From Rhodanobacteraceae bacterium (GTDB lineage Bacteria > Pseudomonadota > Gammaproteobacteria > Xanthomonadales > Rhodanobacteraceae), in assembly GCA_016790075.1 (NCBI GenBank), contig JAEUPP010000030.1, positions 62,001 to 126,000 of the forward strand: DNA of 64,000 bases, written 5' to 3'. The notes beneath the pieces were generated by a model, which did not search any database, was not told where the DNA came from, and saw only the letters and a list, made by a program, of their open reading frames with translations. Positions 42,666-51,279 of this stretch are shown in pieces; within the stretch, counting starts at the first letter, position 1; each line of letters opens with the position of its first letter. The translations under genes were made by a program, and so were the position numbers.

Positions 42666-43085
42666 TCAGTCCGGCGCGCTCGTAATCGTCGGCAGACCGC
42701 TCATCAGCCACCAGCGCTTCTGCTTTTCATCCCAGCGCCAGGTCTGGCGATCGATGATGCTGCGTTCACTCTGGTTGTGGTTGTTGATGATGCCGATTTC
42801 GGCCAGCACCTGGATTTCGGTCTTGCTGACCTGCACCGGGGATTGTGGACGGTAGTAGCTGACACGGACCTGGCGATAGCGATTGAGGTCAATAGAGGAA
42901 ATCGGCCTGGTCGCGCGCACCTCCGGATCAATGAACGCGATGCCCTGCTCGAAGCCGTTCCAGCGCAACGTGGCGGCATAGTCGAGCAGGATCTGGTCCA
43001 TCATCTTGTCTTTCTTGCTGCGTGCCTGCGCCGTACCGGCGAGCAGACACAGCAGCAGCAACGGTAGCAACAGCCAGCGGCGCAT
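42666..43085 (-). CDS. Secreted protein of unknown function
   Basis: A 139-residue exported protein. Signal peptide MRRWLLLPLLLLCLLAGTAQ, cleavage after AQA. The mature part is small and mixed alpha/beta (YAATLRWNGFEQGIAFIDPE, QVSKTEIQVLAEIGIINN, RQTWRWDEKQKRWWL), which looks like an NTF2/DUF4440-like fold; this is a weak impression. I do not recognise it further. It precedes the rhodanese gene by 91 bases on the same strand. Confidence 0.7.
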   Translation of the reverse strand: MRRWLLLPLLLLCLLAGTAQARSKKDKMMDQILLDYAATLRWNGFEQGIAFIDPEVRATRPISSIDLNRYRQVRVSYYRPQSPVQVSKTEIQVLAEIGIINNHNQSERSIIDRQTWRWDEKQKRWWLMSGLPTITSAPD

Positions 43086-43168
43086 CGGACGGCTCCGTCA
43101 ATGCAAACAGCCTGGATTGTGCAGCAAGCCGGCGGCGGAATCAGCCCGCTGCCCAGCGTGCTGCCGTT

Positions 43169-43645
43169 TCAGGCCGCGCTTGACTTGGCTTCGCGGCGCA
43201 GAGCGACGAAGCGCGCCTCCAGCGTCGTTGCGGCTTTGCCATCGGCGCCGTTGACGCTTGCGTTGATACGCAGACGGCCCTTGCCACGGGCACCGACCAT
43301 GGCAAAGAACACGTCCCAATTTTCACCCTCGGCCAGCCGTGACTCTGCGCGGATCTCGCCCCAGACCGGCGCGAGATAGCGCAATTGCGAATCCTGGACA
43401 TAGACGTCGCAGTCCTCGCCTGCTGCGCGCAGACGCAATACGACCAGCGCCCAGCAGGACAAGGTCAGCAGACTGGCCAAACTGCCGCCGAAAGCGCAGC
43501 CTTTGTCATTGATGTTGGGGGCCAGCGGCGCCAGTAGGGTCAGGCCGCCAGGGCTGCAGGCGGCGATTTTCAGCTGCATCGCCCTGGCCAGCGGAATGTC
43601 GGCAAGGATTTCGCACTCCAGTGCGCGGATCGGGGCATCAGTCAT
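43169..43645 (-). CDS. YiiD C-terminal-type thioesterase
   Basis: A 158-residue soluble protein with a hotdog fold by family inference. The segment LAPNINDKGCAFGGSLASLL (about residues 45-64) is the hallmark of the YiiD_C putative thioesterase domain, and the C-terminal strands (DSQLRYLAPVWGEIRAESRL, GRLRINASV) follow the hotdog pattern. The substrate would be an acyl-CoA or acyl-ACP. The ATG at 43645 is the first in frame with the conserved region; a TTG at 43708 would add 21 residues. It is divergent from hemD. Confidence 0.82.
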   Translation of the reverse strand: MTDAPIRALECEILADIPLARAMQLKIAACSPGGLTLLAPLAPNINDKGCAFGGSLASLLTLSCWALVVLRLRAAGEDCDVYVQDSQLRYLAPVWGEIRAESRLAEGENWDVFFAMVGARGKGRLRINASVNGADGKAATTLEARFVALRREAKSSAA

Positions 43646-43760
43646 GGACACAGGCGTTAGCAGGCCGAACAGGGCGCGCACGGTGCCACGCGTAGGCAGT
43701 GCGGGCAAGGCATTAGCTCAAGAACCGGGCACATCGTCACGGCATTCGGCGGCGCCGGCC

Positions 43761-44534
43761 GTGTCGCTGCAGGGGGCGAGCATCGTCAATACGCGGGCGT
43801 CTGGAGCCGGCGGCGGGTTGGCCCGGCTGCTGCGCCGGCGCGGTGCCGACAGCGTCGTCTCGTTGCCGGGGCAACGCCTGCAGGCGGTGGTCGACGCCGA
43901 TGCGGCGCGGGCCGCGCTACGCGCCGCCGCGCGCGGCGATGCTCTGGTATTTGTCAGTCCCGCGGCTGTGCGCCAGGCCTGGCGGCTGCTGCCGCAATGG
44001 CGCCTGCCGCGCAGGCTCACGGTCTGCGCCGTCGGGGCGGCAACCGCGGCCGCGCTGCATCGCCGAGGTGTGGCCGCCGTCGTGCGCCCCAGCACGCGGC
44101 AGGACAGCGAAGGCTTGCTTGCCGAGGCGGCACTGCACGGCGTGCGCGGTCAGTCCTGGGCCGTGATCGGTGCTGCCGGCGGCCGTGACATCTTGCCCGT
44201 GACCTTGCGTCGGCGCGGCGCGCGTGTAGCCGCGGTCGAGGTGTACCGGCGCGCGCCGCCGCGCTGGACGCGGCGGCACTATGCCCTGCTCGAGACCGCG
44301 CCGCGGCCTTTGCTCATCATCGTCAGCAGCGCGCAGTCGCTGGCACAGATAGCTACGGCCCTGCCGGCTGGCCTTGTGCTGGCCTTGCGTGCGGGTGAAC
44401 TCGTGGTCAGCAGCGATAGGCTCGCTCTGTTGGCGCGGGAACACGGTTTCTCTCGTATACATGTATCAAAATCAGCGCTGCCCGCGGACCTGGCCGATGC
44501 CTGTGGGCGTGCGCTTGCACGGCATCGTCTTTAG
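43761..44534 (+). CDS. hemD: Uroporphyrinogen-III synthase
   Basis: Closes hydroxymethylbilane into uroporphyrinogen III in haem synthesis. The two-lobed HemD pattern is seen: SIVNTRASGAGGGLARLLRR at the start, ALVFVSPAAVRQAWRLLP, GVAAVVRPSTRQDSEGLLAE, WAVIGAAGGRDILPVTLRRR, VAAVEVYRRAPP and IIVSSAQSLAQI. From the GTG at 43761 it has 257 residues, the normal size. No ribosome site is convincing, and an ATG at 43644 would extend it through the divergent thioesterase start, so the start is uncertain. hemX and hemY follow; hemC is not in the window. Confidence 0.85.
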   Translation: MSLQGASIVNTRASGAGGGLARLLRRRGADSVVSLPGQRLQAVVDADAARAALRAAARGDALVFVSPAAVRQAWRLLPQWRLPRRLTVCAVGAATAAALHRRGVAAVVRPSTRQDSEGLLAEAALHGVRGQSWAVIGAAGGRDILPVTLRRRGARVAAVEVYRRAPPRWTRRHYALLETAPRPLLIIVSSAQSLAQIATALPAGLVLALRAGELVVSSDRLALLAREHGFSRIHVSKSALPADLADACGRALARHRL

Positions 44535-44644
44535 TCCGCATTTCTCGCAGAACCGGTGTGGGAAATGCCGGCTCTGGACGGAATGCGCGCGCCGGTGACG
44601 ATTGTCGCCTGACCCGGAGGCGCGATCTTCGGTAGGATTGGCCC

Positions 44645-45730
44645 ATGGACATGGATACGCCCGATACCGCGGCGCCGGCGCCTGCTCCCGCGATGGCCGC
44701 GCCGCCACCCGCACCTGCGCCGGCCCGCCGTTCATTGCCCGCCGGCATTGCACTCGTTCTTGCCGCTGTTGCGGTTGCCATTGCGGGCATAGCCTGGTGG
44801 CGCAGCGCTGCCGATGGCAGCAGTGATGCCGCGCTAGCCACCGACCTCGCCCTGGCCCGTACGGACATCGACGGATTGCGCCGTGCCGTCGAACTCGACC
44901 GGCGCGAACGCGACCTGTTGCGCCAGCGCCTGGCGGATGGCGAAAGCATCAACAAGACCCTGCGCGAGGAAGTGCTTGGCGTGTCGGAACGCGCCCGCGT
45001 GCTTGAAGATGCGATCTCCAATCTCGCTGACAGCCGCCTGACCGGTCACGATGCCATGTTGCTGAACGAGGCCGAGATGGTGCTGTTGCTCGCGCAGCAG
45101 CGGTTCGAGCTGTTCCGCGACGCCGCCGCTGCGGCGCGCGCCTACCGGATCGCGGACAGCGCGCTCGCCGCCTTGCAGGATCCGGCATTTGCGACCGTGC
45201 GCGAGACCCTCGCAGTCGAACTGCGCAGCCTCGAACAGCTGAATCAATCCGGTGAAGCCGCCGTGCTGGCCGAATTCGGCGTGCTGCGCAGCCAGGTCGC
45301 GCGCCTGCCGCTGGCGGCGGCGCTGGATCGGCAGGTCAGTGCTGGCGACAGCAAGCTGTGGCGCGTGTTCGGCCAGTTCGTGCGCATTACGCATGCCGGA
45401 CCGGGTGGCGTGGCAGTGGCTGACCCGGCGCTGCTGCGCAATTACGTAGGCCTGGAGCTGCGCTCCGCCGAGCTGGCTCTGCTTGAACGCAACGAGCCGG
45501 CACTCGCCGCTGCGCTGGACCGCGCGCAGGCGCAACTCAAGGACGGGTTCGCCGCGAACGACACCGCCGTTGCCGGCGTGGTCGACGGCATAAGCCGCCT
45601 GCGCACGATGACGCAGCAGGCCGCGCCGCTGCCGACGCTGGGCGCGACCCTGAAGGAATTGCGCAACCTGCGCGCGGCGCAGGGAGTCAAGGCCGTGCTG
45701 CCGCGCGCTGACGGGACGCCGGGCGCATGA
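44645..45730 (+). CDS. hemX: HemX-family protein
   Basis: A 361-residue inner-membrane protein with a Pro/Ala-rich N-terminus, one transmembrane helix (about 34-52, GIALVLAAVAVAIAGIAWW) and a long periplasmic coiled-coil/helical part. Its middle, LADSRLTGHDAMLLNEAEMV LLLAQQRFEL (spaced here), is the diagnostic HemX segment. The biochemical role is unclear; it is regularly co-encoded with hemD and hemY. AGGA precedes the ATG. The stop overlaps the hemY start (ATGA). Confidence 0.92.
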   Translation: MDMDTPDTAAPAPAPAMAAPPPAPAPARRSLPAGIALVLAAVAVAIAGIAWWRSAADGSSDAALATDLALARTDIDGLRRAVELDRRERDLLRQRLADGESINKTLREEVLGVSERARVLEDAISNLADSRLTGHDAMLLNEAEMVLLLAQQRFELFRDAAAAARAYRIADSALAALQDPAFATVRETLAVELRSLEQLNQSGEAAVLAEFGVLRSQVARLPLAAALDRQVSAGDSKLWRVFGQFVRITHAGPGGVAVADPALLRNYVGLELRSAELALLERNEPALAAALDRAQAQLKDGFAANDTAVAGVVDGISRLRTMTQQAAPLPTLGATLKELRNLRAAQGVKAVLPRADGTPGA

Positions 45731-46989
45731 GGTACTGGCTTGCGGGTTTGCTACTCGTTATCGCGATGCTCGCGGCTGCGGTCGGCTATCACTGGCTGGC
45801 CAGCGACCCGGGGTACGTGCTCGTGCGGTTGGGCACTACCCATTACGAAACCACGGCGGTCGTGGCGGTGCTGGCACTGATCCTGTTCTGGGTGGTGCTC
45901 GGTACAGTCTGGCGTCTGGGGCGCTGGCCGCTGCGGCTCTGGTTCCGCCGCGTACGCAAGAAAAGCCGCGAGCGCCTCGCCAACGGGCTCGTGGCACTGG
46001 CCGAAGGCCGTTATCTGCGGGCGGAAAAGGAACTCGCCCGCGCCACCCAGTATCGCGAGCTGCGCGCGCCGGCGATGCTCGCAACGGCGCGGGCAGCGCT
46101 GGCACTTGGCGAAATGGCCCGTGCCGATGCGGCCCTGGATGAGGCGGCGGAAACCGCGCCCGGCGCCGCACTGGCGCTGCGCGCCCGGCTCAAGCGCGAA
46201 CGCGGCGAGCATGCGGAAGCCTATCGCCTGCTTGCCGGTGAAGCGCGCACGGCGACCCTGGTACCGGCGGCCTGGGTCGAATTCATCGAAGCTGCACTGG
46301 CGACGGGCGATGTCGCCGCCGCAACCAGTGCTCTGGCTCCTTTGACACGCGCGCAGGCCCTGCCGCCGGCGACGTTTGCTGCACTCGAAGCACGCGTGCT
46401 CGCGGCGGCTCTGACAGCGCAGCGCAGTGCCGATGGGCTCAACGCGCAATGGGCGCAGCTTTCGCGCGCGCAGCGCCGCGTACCGGCCGCGCTGGCGGCC
46501 TATGCCCGGCGCATTGCCGAATTGGGCCAGCCGCTGTCCGGCATGAGCGAAATCGAGGCTTATCTGCGCAAGGACTGGTCCGAGCCCGTGGTGCAGGCCT
46601 ATTCCGAGCTCGCCGATGCCGACACCGGTGCACGTCTGCGCCAGGCCGAAGGCTGGCTCAGGCAGCATCCCAACAGTGTGGTGCTGCTGGTTGCACTGGG
46701 CCGCCTCTGCGTAGCCGGGCGGTTATGGGGCAAGGCGCGCGAATACCTCGAACGCGCGCTGGCGATCAGCGAAACCACCGCGAGTTGGGAAGCGCTGGGT
46801 GATTGCCATGCGGGCGAGGGCAGCCACGCACTCGCCGAACACTGCTATCGCAACGCCTTGCGCCTGGTGCGTGGTGAGGTTTCCGAGCCGCTGCCGGGAA
46901 CGGCCCGACGCCTGGCCCTGGACACTTCAGCCGCGGTCATCGAAGAGCGCAGTGAACACGGCGTGCCACGGTTGCCCGACCTGAGCTGA
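45727..46989 (+). CDS. hemY: HemY-family TPR protein
   Basis: A 420-residue inner-membrane protein, the gammaproteobacterial 'HemY' that is unrelated to protoporphyrinogen oxidase. Two N-terminal transmembrane helices (about 4-22 and 41-62) precede a large TPR region (GLVALAEGRYLRAEKELARA; MLATARAALALGEMARADAA; EYLERALAISETTASWEALG, then GDCHAG). It is coupled to hemX by a 4-base overlap. It is thought to help haem or porphyrin handling at the membrane, but the exact role is unsettled. Confidence 0.93.
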   Translation: MRYWLAGLLLVIAMLAAAVGYHWLASDPGYVLVRLGTTHYETTAVVAVLALILFWVVLGTVWRLGRWPLRLWFRRVRKKSRERLANGLVALAEGRYLRAEKELARATQYRELRAPAMLATARAALALGEMARADAALDEAAETAPGAALALRARLKRERGEHAEAYRLLAGEARTATLVPAAWVEFIEAALATGDVAAATSALAPLTRAQALPPATFAALEARVLAAALTAQRSADGLNAQWAQLSRAQRRVPAALAAYARRIAELGQPLSGMSEIEAYLRKDWSEPVVQAYSELADADTGARLRQAEGWLRQHPNSVVLLVALGRLCVAGRLWGKAREYLERALAISETTASWEALGDCHAGEGSHALAEHCYRNALRLVRGEVSEPLPGTARRLALDTSAAVIEERSEHGVPRLPDLS

Positions 46990-47048
46990 GTGCTCCAGCT
47001 GGTTCAGGACGGACCGCGAGTGCCGGTCTGTTCACCGGGCGTGGCCAG

Positions 47049-47615
47049 TCAATCCCTGCCTTCCGCGTCAACCCGCTGCAGGCGCCCGTTCTGCAGCGTG
47101 AGCACGCGCAACAGGCGCGAATCGCCAAAATCGTAGGTCCATTCTTCGACGCGAATCGGCGTATAGCGTTCGTTGCCGCGAGAGTCGCGGTTCACCTCGG
47201 CGCGGCGCTGGTTGCGCCTTGCGGCGGGCTGGCCACAGCGGGCGATGATTTCGCCAGCACTGGTACCTGTGCTGAGTGAGTCCAGATTGCAGCTGTCGCC
47301 GAGTGTTGTGACGCCATAGCCCAGGGTCTCCTCCTGCTGCAGGTGACCGTTCAGGAACAGCAGACGCACCATGAGCTTGCGTGGACCGAAGTTGTAGTAC
47401 CAGACGTCGTAGACATCTTCGACCTGGGTTTCGCGCAGACTGTCGGCGCCTTGTACCCGTATGCTGGTGAACTGATCGACATAGAACGGCTCGCCGCAGC
47501 GCTCGCGCACGCTGAAATCGCGGTCGCCTTCATCGACAACCCGTGTGCCGCAGCGCAACGCGTAGGCGGGTGCGGTCAGTGCGAGCAGCAGGCAAAACAG
47601 AGCCAGTCGTTTCAT
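47049..47615 (-). CDS. DUF2845 secreted protein
   Basis: A 188-residue exported protein. Signal peptide MKRLALFCLLLALTAPAYA, then LRCGTRVVDEGDRDFSVRER and CGEPFYVD, with a second, related unit later (GTSAGEIIARCGQPAARRNQ). The RCG.. and CGEP/CGQP elements are those of DUF2845. A C-terminal beta hairpin repeats the pattern (VWYYNFGPRKLMVRLLFLNG and EWTYDFGDSRLLRVLTLQNG), so the protein contains two copies of the same domain. The ATG overlaps the stop of the reductase gene (47612-47615). Function unknown. Confidence 0.85.
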   Translation of the reverse strand: MKRLALFCLLLALTAPAYALRCGTRVVDEGDRDFSVRERCGEPFYVDQFTSIRVQGADSLRETQVEDVYDVWYYNFGPRKLMVRLLFLNGHLQQEETLGYGVTTLGDSCNLDSLSTGTSAGEIIARCGQPAARRNQRRAEVNRDSRGNERYTPIRVEEWTYDFGDSRLLRVLTLQNGRLQRVDAEGRD

Positions 47616-48700
47616 AGTCCGTGGATTCCGGCACGGTTGCGCAGGATTTCGGCCAGCACATCGGGTGCGTAGTCGAAACTGTCGTAGTACAGCCTGTCTT
47701 CGTCCAGCCCTGCCGCGACGAAACTGCGCCGGCCCGCATCGATCATTGCCGGCGGGCCGCTCATGTAGACGTCGAAACCCGACAGGTCCGGATGGTCCTC
47801 GATCACGGCCTCGTGCACCAGGCCGCTGCGGAGTCCTTCGCTGAACGCCGGATCGGAGACCACAGGCACATAGTGGAAGTTCGGCAGTTGTTGCGCCCAG
47901 CGTTGTGGCAGCTGGGCCTGATACAACTCGTCGGCGCGGCGTGCGCCCCAATAGAGCTGCATGCTGCGGCGTGTGCCCAGATGCTGGAAATGCTCGATCA
48001 AGGCCTTGACCGGCGCGAAGCCAGTGCCGCCGGCGACGAACAGCATGGGCCGTTCGGAATCCTCCCGCGGCACAAAGGTGCCCAGCGGCCCTTCTATGCG
48101 CAGCACAGCACCGGGTTCCAGTCCGTCGAACACATAACCGGTAAAGCCGCCACCGGCGACATGACGGATATGCAGTTCTATCGTCGCCTCGCCTTCGGGC
48201 GCATTGGCGATGGAGAACGCCCGTCGCTTGCCGTCGGGCAGCAGCACGTCCAGATACTGGCCGGCCAGGCGCCTGAGGCGCTCGCCACGCGGTGGCTGCA
48301 GGATCAGCTGCATTACGTCCGCCGCCAGGCGCTGCCGGCTCAGCAGCTTCAGCGCGAGCACACGCCGCGGCATGTCGGCAACCGATGCAACCTCGCGCGC
48401 GAGCAGGGTCAAGTCGCCGACTGGCACCGCCTGACACAGCAGGACCTGATGCCGTGCCTGTTCACCGGCGCTCAGGGCCGCTGGCGGATTGCGTGGATAG
48501 GCGATCTCGCCGGTGACCAGGCTGGCCTTGCAACTGCCGCAGACGCCGGCAAGGCAGGAATAAGGCAAGGCAAGGCCGGCGCGCTGCGCTGCTTCGAGCA
48601 CGCTTTCGCCGGGCTCGACCTGAAAGTGCTTGCCACTGGCCTGCAGGGTGACGGTGTGACTCACGCGGTGATCCGCTGGAATGACGCGGAATTGTCGCAT
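47612..48700 (-). CDS. 2Fe-2S ferredoxin:NAD(P)H reductase (CDP-6-deoxy-glucoseen reductase-like)
   Basis: A 362-residue soluble flavoprotein reductase. An N-terminal plant-type ferredoxin domain (about 10-90) has CLAGVCGSC and the fourth Cys in LLCQAVP. Then comes an FAD domain with KRRAFSIANAP and GGGFTGYVFDG, and an NAD(P) domain with FVAGGTGFAPVKALIEHF, YWGARRADELY and YMSGPPAMID. This is the layout of CDP-6-deoxy-delta-3,4-glucoseen reductase and related oxygenase reductases. The partner is unknown. The ATG at 48700 is the one nearest the conserved start. Overlaps DUF2845 by four bases. Confidence 0.88.
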   Translation of the reverse strand: MRQFRVIPADHRVSHTVTLQASGKHFQVEPGESVLEAAQRAGLALPYSCLAGVCGSCKASLVTGEIAYPRNPPAALSAGEQARHQVLLCQAVPVGDLTLLAREVASVADMPRRVLALKLLSRQRLAADVMQLILQPPRGERLRRLAGQYLDVLLPDGKRRAFSIANAPEGEATIELHIRHVAGGGFTGYVFDGLEPGAVLRIEGPLGTFVPREDSERPMLFVAGGTGFAPVKALIEHFQHLGTRRSMQLYWGARRADELYQAQLPQRWAQQLPNFHYVPVVSDPAFSEGLRSGLVHEAVIEDHPDLSGFDVYMSGPPAMIDAGRRSFVAAGLDEDRLYYDSFDYAPDVLAEILRNRAGIHGL

Positions 48701-48813
48701 GCACGGCGACCGACCTTGGTACGGCTTGTTACGCCATGCTGGCGGCAAACACTCTTCCGGTGGCGTGGGCGAACCGGTCTAATCCCGGTCTTGCCCCCCT
48801 GCGTGTATTCGCC

Positions 48814-49251
48814 ATGAGCCTCTGGAAGCAGACGACTGACCTCGCCACCATGAACCGCTGGAATGAAGGCACGGCGGCGCAATCGCTGGGCATACGCTAT
48901 ACCGAAGTGGGCCCGGACTATCTGCGGGGCACCATGCCGGTCGATGCGCGTACGCGCCAGCCCTTTGGCCTGCTGCACGGTGGCGCCTCCGTACTGCTGG
49001 CCGAAACGCTGGGCAGCCTGGCGGCCAATCTCTGCCTGGATCCGGCGCGCGAGCTGGCGGTGGGGCTGGACATCAATGCGAATCACCTGCGCGCGGTCCA
49101 GTCGGGCGAGGTCACCGGCACCGCCACGCCGCTGCATATCGGCCGCACTACCCAGGTCTGGGAGATCCGCATCGTGGCCGAGGACGAGGCGCTGAGCTGC
49201 ATCGCGCGGCTGACCGTGGCCGTGGTGCCACGGCGTGCGATCGACGCATGA
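48814..49251 (+). CDS. PaaI/MenI-type hotdog thioesterase
   Basis: A 145-residue acyl-CoA thioesterase. The active-site segment PFGLLHGGASVLLAETLGS (about residues 50-68, with the HGG loop and catalytic Glu) and GLDINANHLRAVQSGEVTGT are characteristic of PaaI/YdiI/EntH proteins. It may hydrolyse 1,4-dihydroxy-2-naphthoyl-CoA or phenylacetyl-type CoA esters, but this cannot be decided. The stop overlaps the srkA ATG (ATGA). Confidence 0.9.
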   Translation: MSLWKQTTDLATMNRWNEGTAAQSLGIRYTEVGPDYLRGTMPVDARTRQPFGLLHGGASVLLAETLGSLAANLCLDPARELAVGLDINANHLRAVQSGEVTGTATPLHIGRTTQVWEIRIVAEDEALSCIARLTVAVVPRRAIDA

Positions 49252-50195
49252 GCAGGGCCGCGCCGTATGCGGAGCTGTCGCCCGAGCGCGTGCTTGCGGC
49301 CGTGGAATCGGTAGGCCTGCTGACCGACGGCCGCCTGCTCGCGCTCAACAGTTACGAGAACCGGGTCTATCAGGTCGGACTCGATGCAGCCGCACCGGTT
49401 GTTGTGAAGTTCTACCGGCCGGGCCGCTGGAGCGATGCGGCCATTGCCGAAGAACATGCTTTCGCGGCCGAACTCGCCGCTGCGGAACTACCCGTGGTGG
49501 CGCCGACGCTGATTGATGGGCGCAGCCTGCAGGTAGCCGGTGTGCACCGTTTTGCTATTTATCCACGCCGCGGCGGCCGCGCCCCGCAACTGGAATCCGC
49601 CGAACACCTGCAATGGATGGGACGGCTGATTGCGCGTATCCACGCTATCGGTGCGCGACGCCGCTTCGCCACACGTGGTGCTATCGATCTGGATACCTTC
49701 CTGCGGGCGCCAGCTGCAGCCGTGCTCGCGTCGCCGCTGCTGCCAGCCGCTGTTGTCCCACGCTATCGCGCAGCGATCGAAGCGCTCAGCACACCGCTGC
49801 AGCAGCGTTTTGCCGCCGCCGATCCGCATCACCTGCGCCTGCATGGCGACTGTCACCCGGGCAATGTGCTGTGGACCGACCACGGCCCGCATTTCGTCGA
49901 CCTCGACGATGCACGGCTGGGTCCGGCGGTGCAGGATCTGTGGATGTTGGCGCCGGACGCCCGCGCGCTGGACCAACTGCTCGAAGGTTATGCCGAATTC
50001 CGCGATTTCGACTACGCCGAGCTGTCACTGATCGAGCCGCTGCGCGTACTGCGCCAGGTACATTGGGCCGGCTGGATCGCCCTGCGCTGGCATGATCCGG
50101 CCTTTCCGCAGGGTTTTCCCTTTGTCGGTGAAGCGCGCTGGTGGGAGCAGCATGTCAATGATCTGTTCGAAGCGGCGACACACCTGGGCGCCTGA
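49248..50195 (+). CDS. srkA: Stress response kinase A (SrkA/YihE)
   Basis: A 315-residue aminoglycoside-phosphotransferase-like Ser/Thr kinase that protects against envelope and oxidative stress in the family. Motifs: ALNSYENRVYQVG (nucleotide loop), VVVKFYRPGRWSD with the catalytic Lys, LHGDCHPGNVLW with the catalytic Asp, FVDLDDARLGP with metal ligands and IEPLRVLRQVHWAGWI. Length is slightly under the ~328 residues of E. coli. Co-translated with the thioesterase. Confidence 0.92.
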   Translation: MSRAAPYAELSPERVLAAVESVGLLTDGRLLALNSYENRVYQVGLDAAAPVVVKFYRPGRWSDAAIAEEHAFAAELAAAELPVVAPTLIDGRSLQVAGVHRFAIYPRRGGRAPQLESAEHLQWMGRLIARIHAIGARRRFATRGAIDLDTFLRAPAAAVLASPLLPAAVVPRYRAAIEALSTPLQQRFAAADPHHLRLHGDCHPGNVLWTDHGPHFVDLDDARLGPAVQDLWMLAPDARALDQLLEGYAEFRDFDYAELSLIEPLRVLRQVHWAGWIALRWHDPAFPQGFPFVGEARWWEQHVNDLFEAATHLGA

Positions 50196-50411
50196 AACAC
50201 GCCCGTACTCGGCGTATCGTCTTCGCAGCGTTCGCCCAGCGGTTCGACGCTGGGGTCCTGCGGGTCTTGCATTGGCACGGCGCTGCCTGCTTCGCTACCC
50301 TTGCCAGGATTTCCCGCGCCCGAGAGCCCGAACGTCCATGTACCGCAGCGTGTTTCCGCAGTCTCCCGTTGCGCGCTACGCTGCAGCCTGTTCATCGGAG
50401 TGCGTGCAGGG

Positions 50412-51254
50412 ATGAATGCAACCGCCGACAACGCCGTGACTGCCGCGCGCCCGGATCGCCTGCGTCCGCTGCGCTACCTCTGGCGTACGCCGCTGCTGCT
50501 GCTGCATCTCCTGATTGCACTGCCGCTGGCACTGCTGGTCATCAATCCGCTGGGCGCGCGCCTGCGCATCGGCGGGCAGCGGCTGGATCACTGGATGACA
50601 TCCTGGTGGTCGCGCTGGCTGGTGCGCTGTTTCGGTTTCCGCGTGCGCCGCTACGGCGCGCCGCAGACTGGCGCGGCGCTGTTCGTTGCCAATCACCTGT
50701 CCTGGCTGGATATCGAGCTGCTGCACAGCCAGGCCTTCATGTGTTTCGTCGCCAAGGCCGAGATCAGCCGCTGGCCACTGGTCGGCTGGCTGGCGGGACG
50801 CGCCGGCACCATCTATCACCAGCGCGGCAGCGGCCATTCGCTGGCCGCGGTCATGCAGCACGTGGTCGAACGTTTGCGCAACGGGCTGCCGGTCGGCGTA
50901 TTTCCCGAAGGGGGGACCGGTGCGGGCGACCGGGTACGCACTTTCCATGCGCGTATCTTCCAGGTTGCGCTGGATGCGGACGTGCCGGTGCAGCCGGTGG
51001 CGCTGCTCTACGGCAATGAGGGACGTCAGGATCCGACGGTGGCGTTTGCGCCCGGTGAAAGCTTCTTGGCCAACTTCCTGCGCGTTCTCGGCGGCCCAGG
51101 CATGACGGCAGAAGTGCATTTCTGCACGCCGATAGCGGTGAACGGCGAAGGCCGTCGGCGTATGGCCGAACGCGCGCGTAGCGAGATCTGCGCCGCGCTG
51201 GGGCTGCCCGATACCCTGGAGCGCGGCAGCCGCGCGGCGAACGCCGAGGACTGA
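50412..51254 (+). CDS. PlsC-type 1-acyl-glycerol-3-phosphate acyltransferase family protein
   Basis: A 280-residue membrane-associated acyltransferase. One transmembrane helix near the N-terminus (about 26-48, TPLLLLHLLIALPLALLVI) is followed by the HX4D catalytic motif ANHLSWLDIELL, KAEISRWPLVGWL, and the glycerol-phosphate motif VFPEGGTGAGDRVRTFH. It may acylate lysophosphatidic acid or lysophospholipids or ornithine lipids. The ATG at 50412 gives the family's usual size. A 216-base gap follows srkA, with no clear gene. Confidence 0.88.
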   Translation: MNATADNAVTAARPDRLRPLRYLWRTPLLLLHLLIALPLALLVINPLGARLRIGGQRLDHWMTSWWSRWLVRCFGFRVRRYGAPQTGAALFVANHLSWLDIELLHSQAFMCFVAKAEISRWPLVGWLAGRAGTIYHQRGSGHSLAAVMQHVVERLRNGLPVGVFPEGGTGAGDRVRTFHARIFQVALDADVPVQPVALLYGNEGRQDPTVAFAPGESFLANFLRVLGGPGMTAEVHFCTPIAVNGEGRRRMAERARSEICAALGLPDTLERGSRAANAED

Positions 51255-51279
51255 ACCGACTTCCCTGACCGAGACCGCC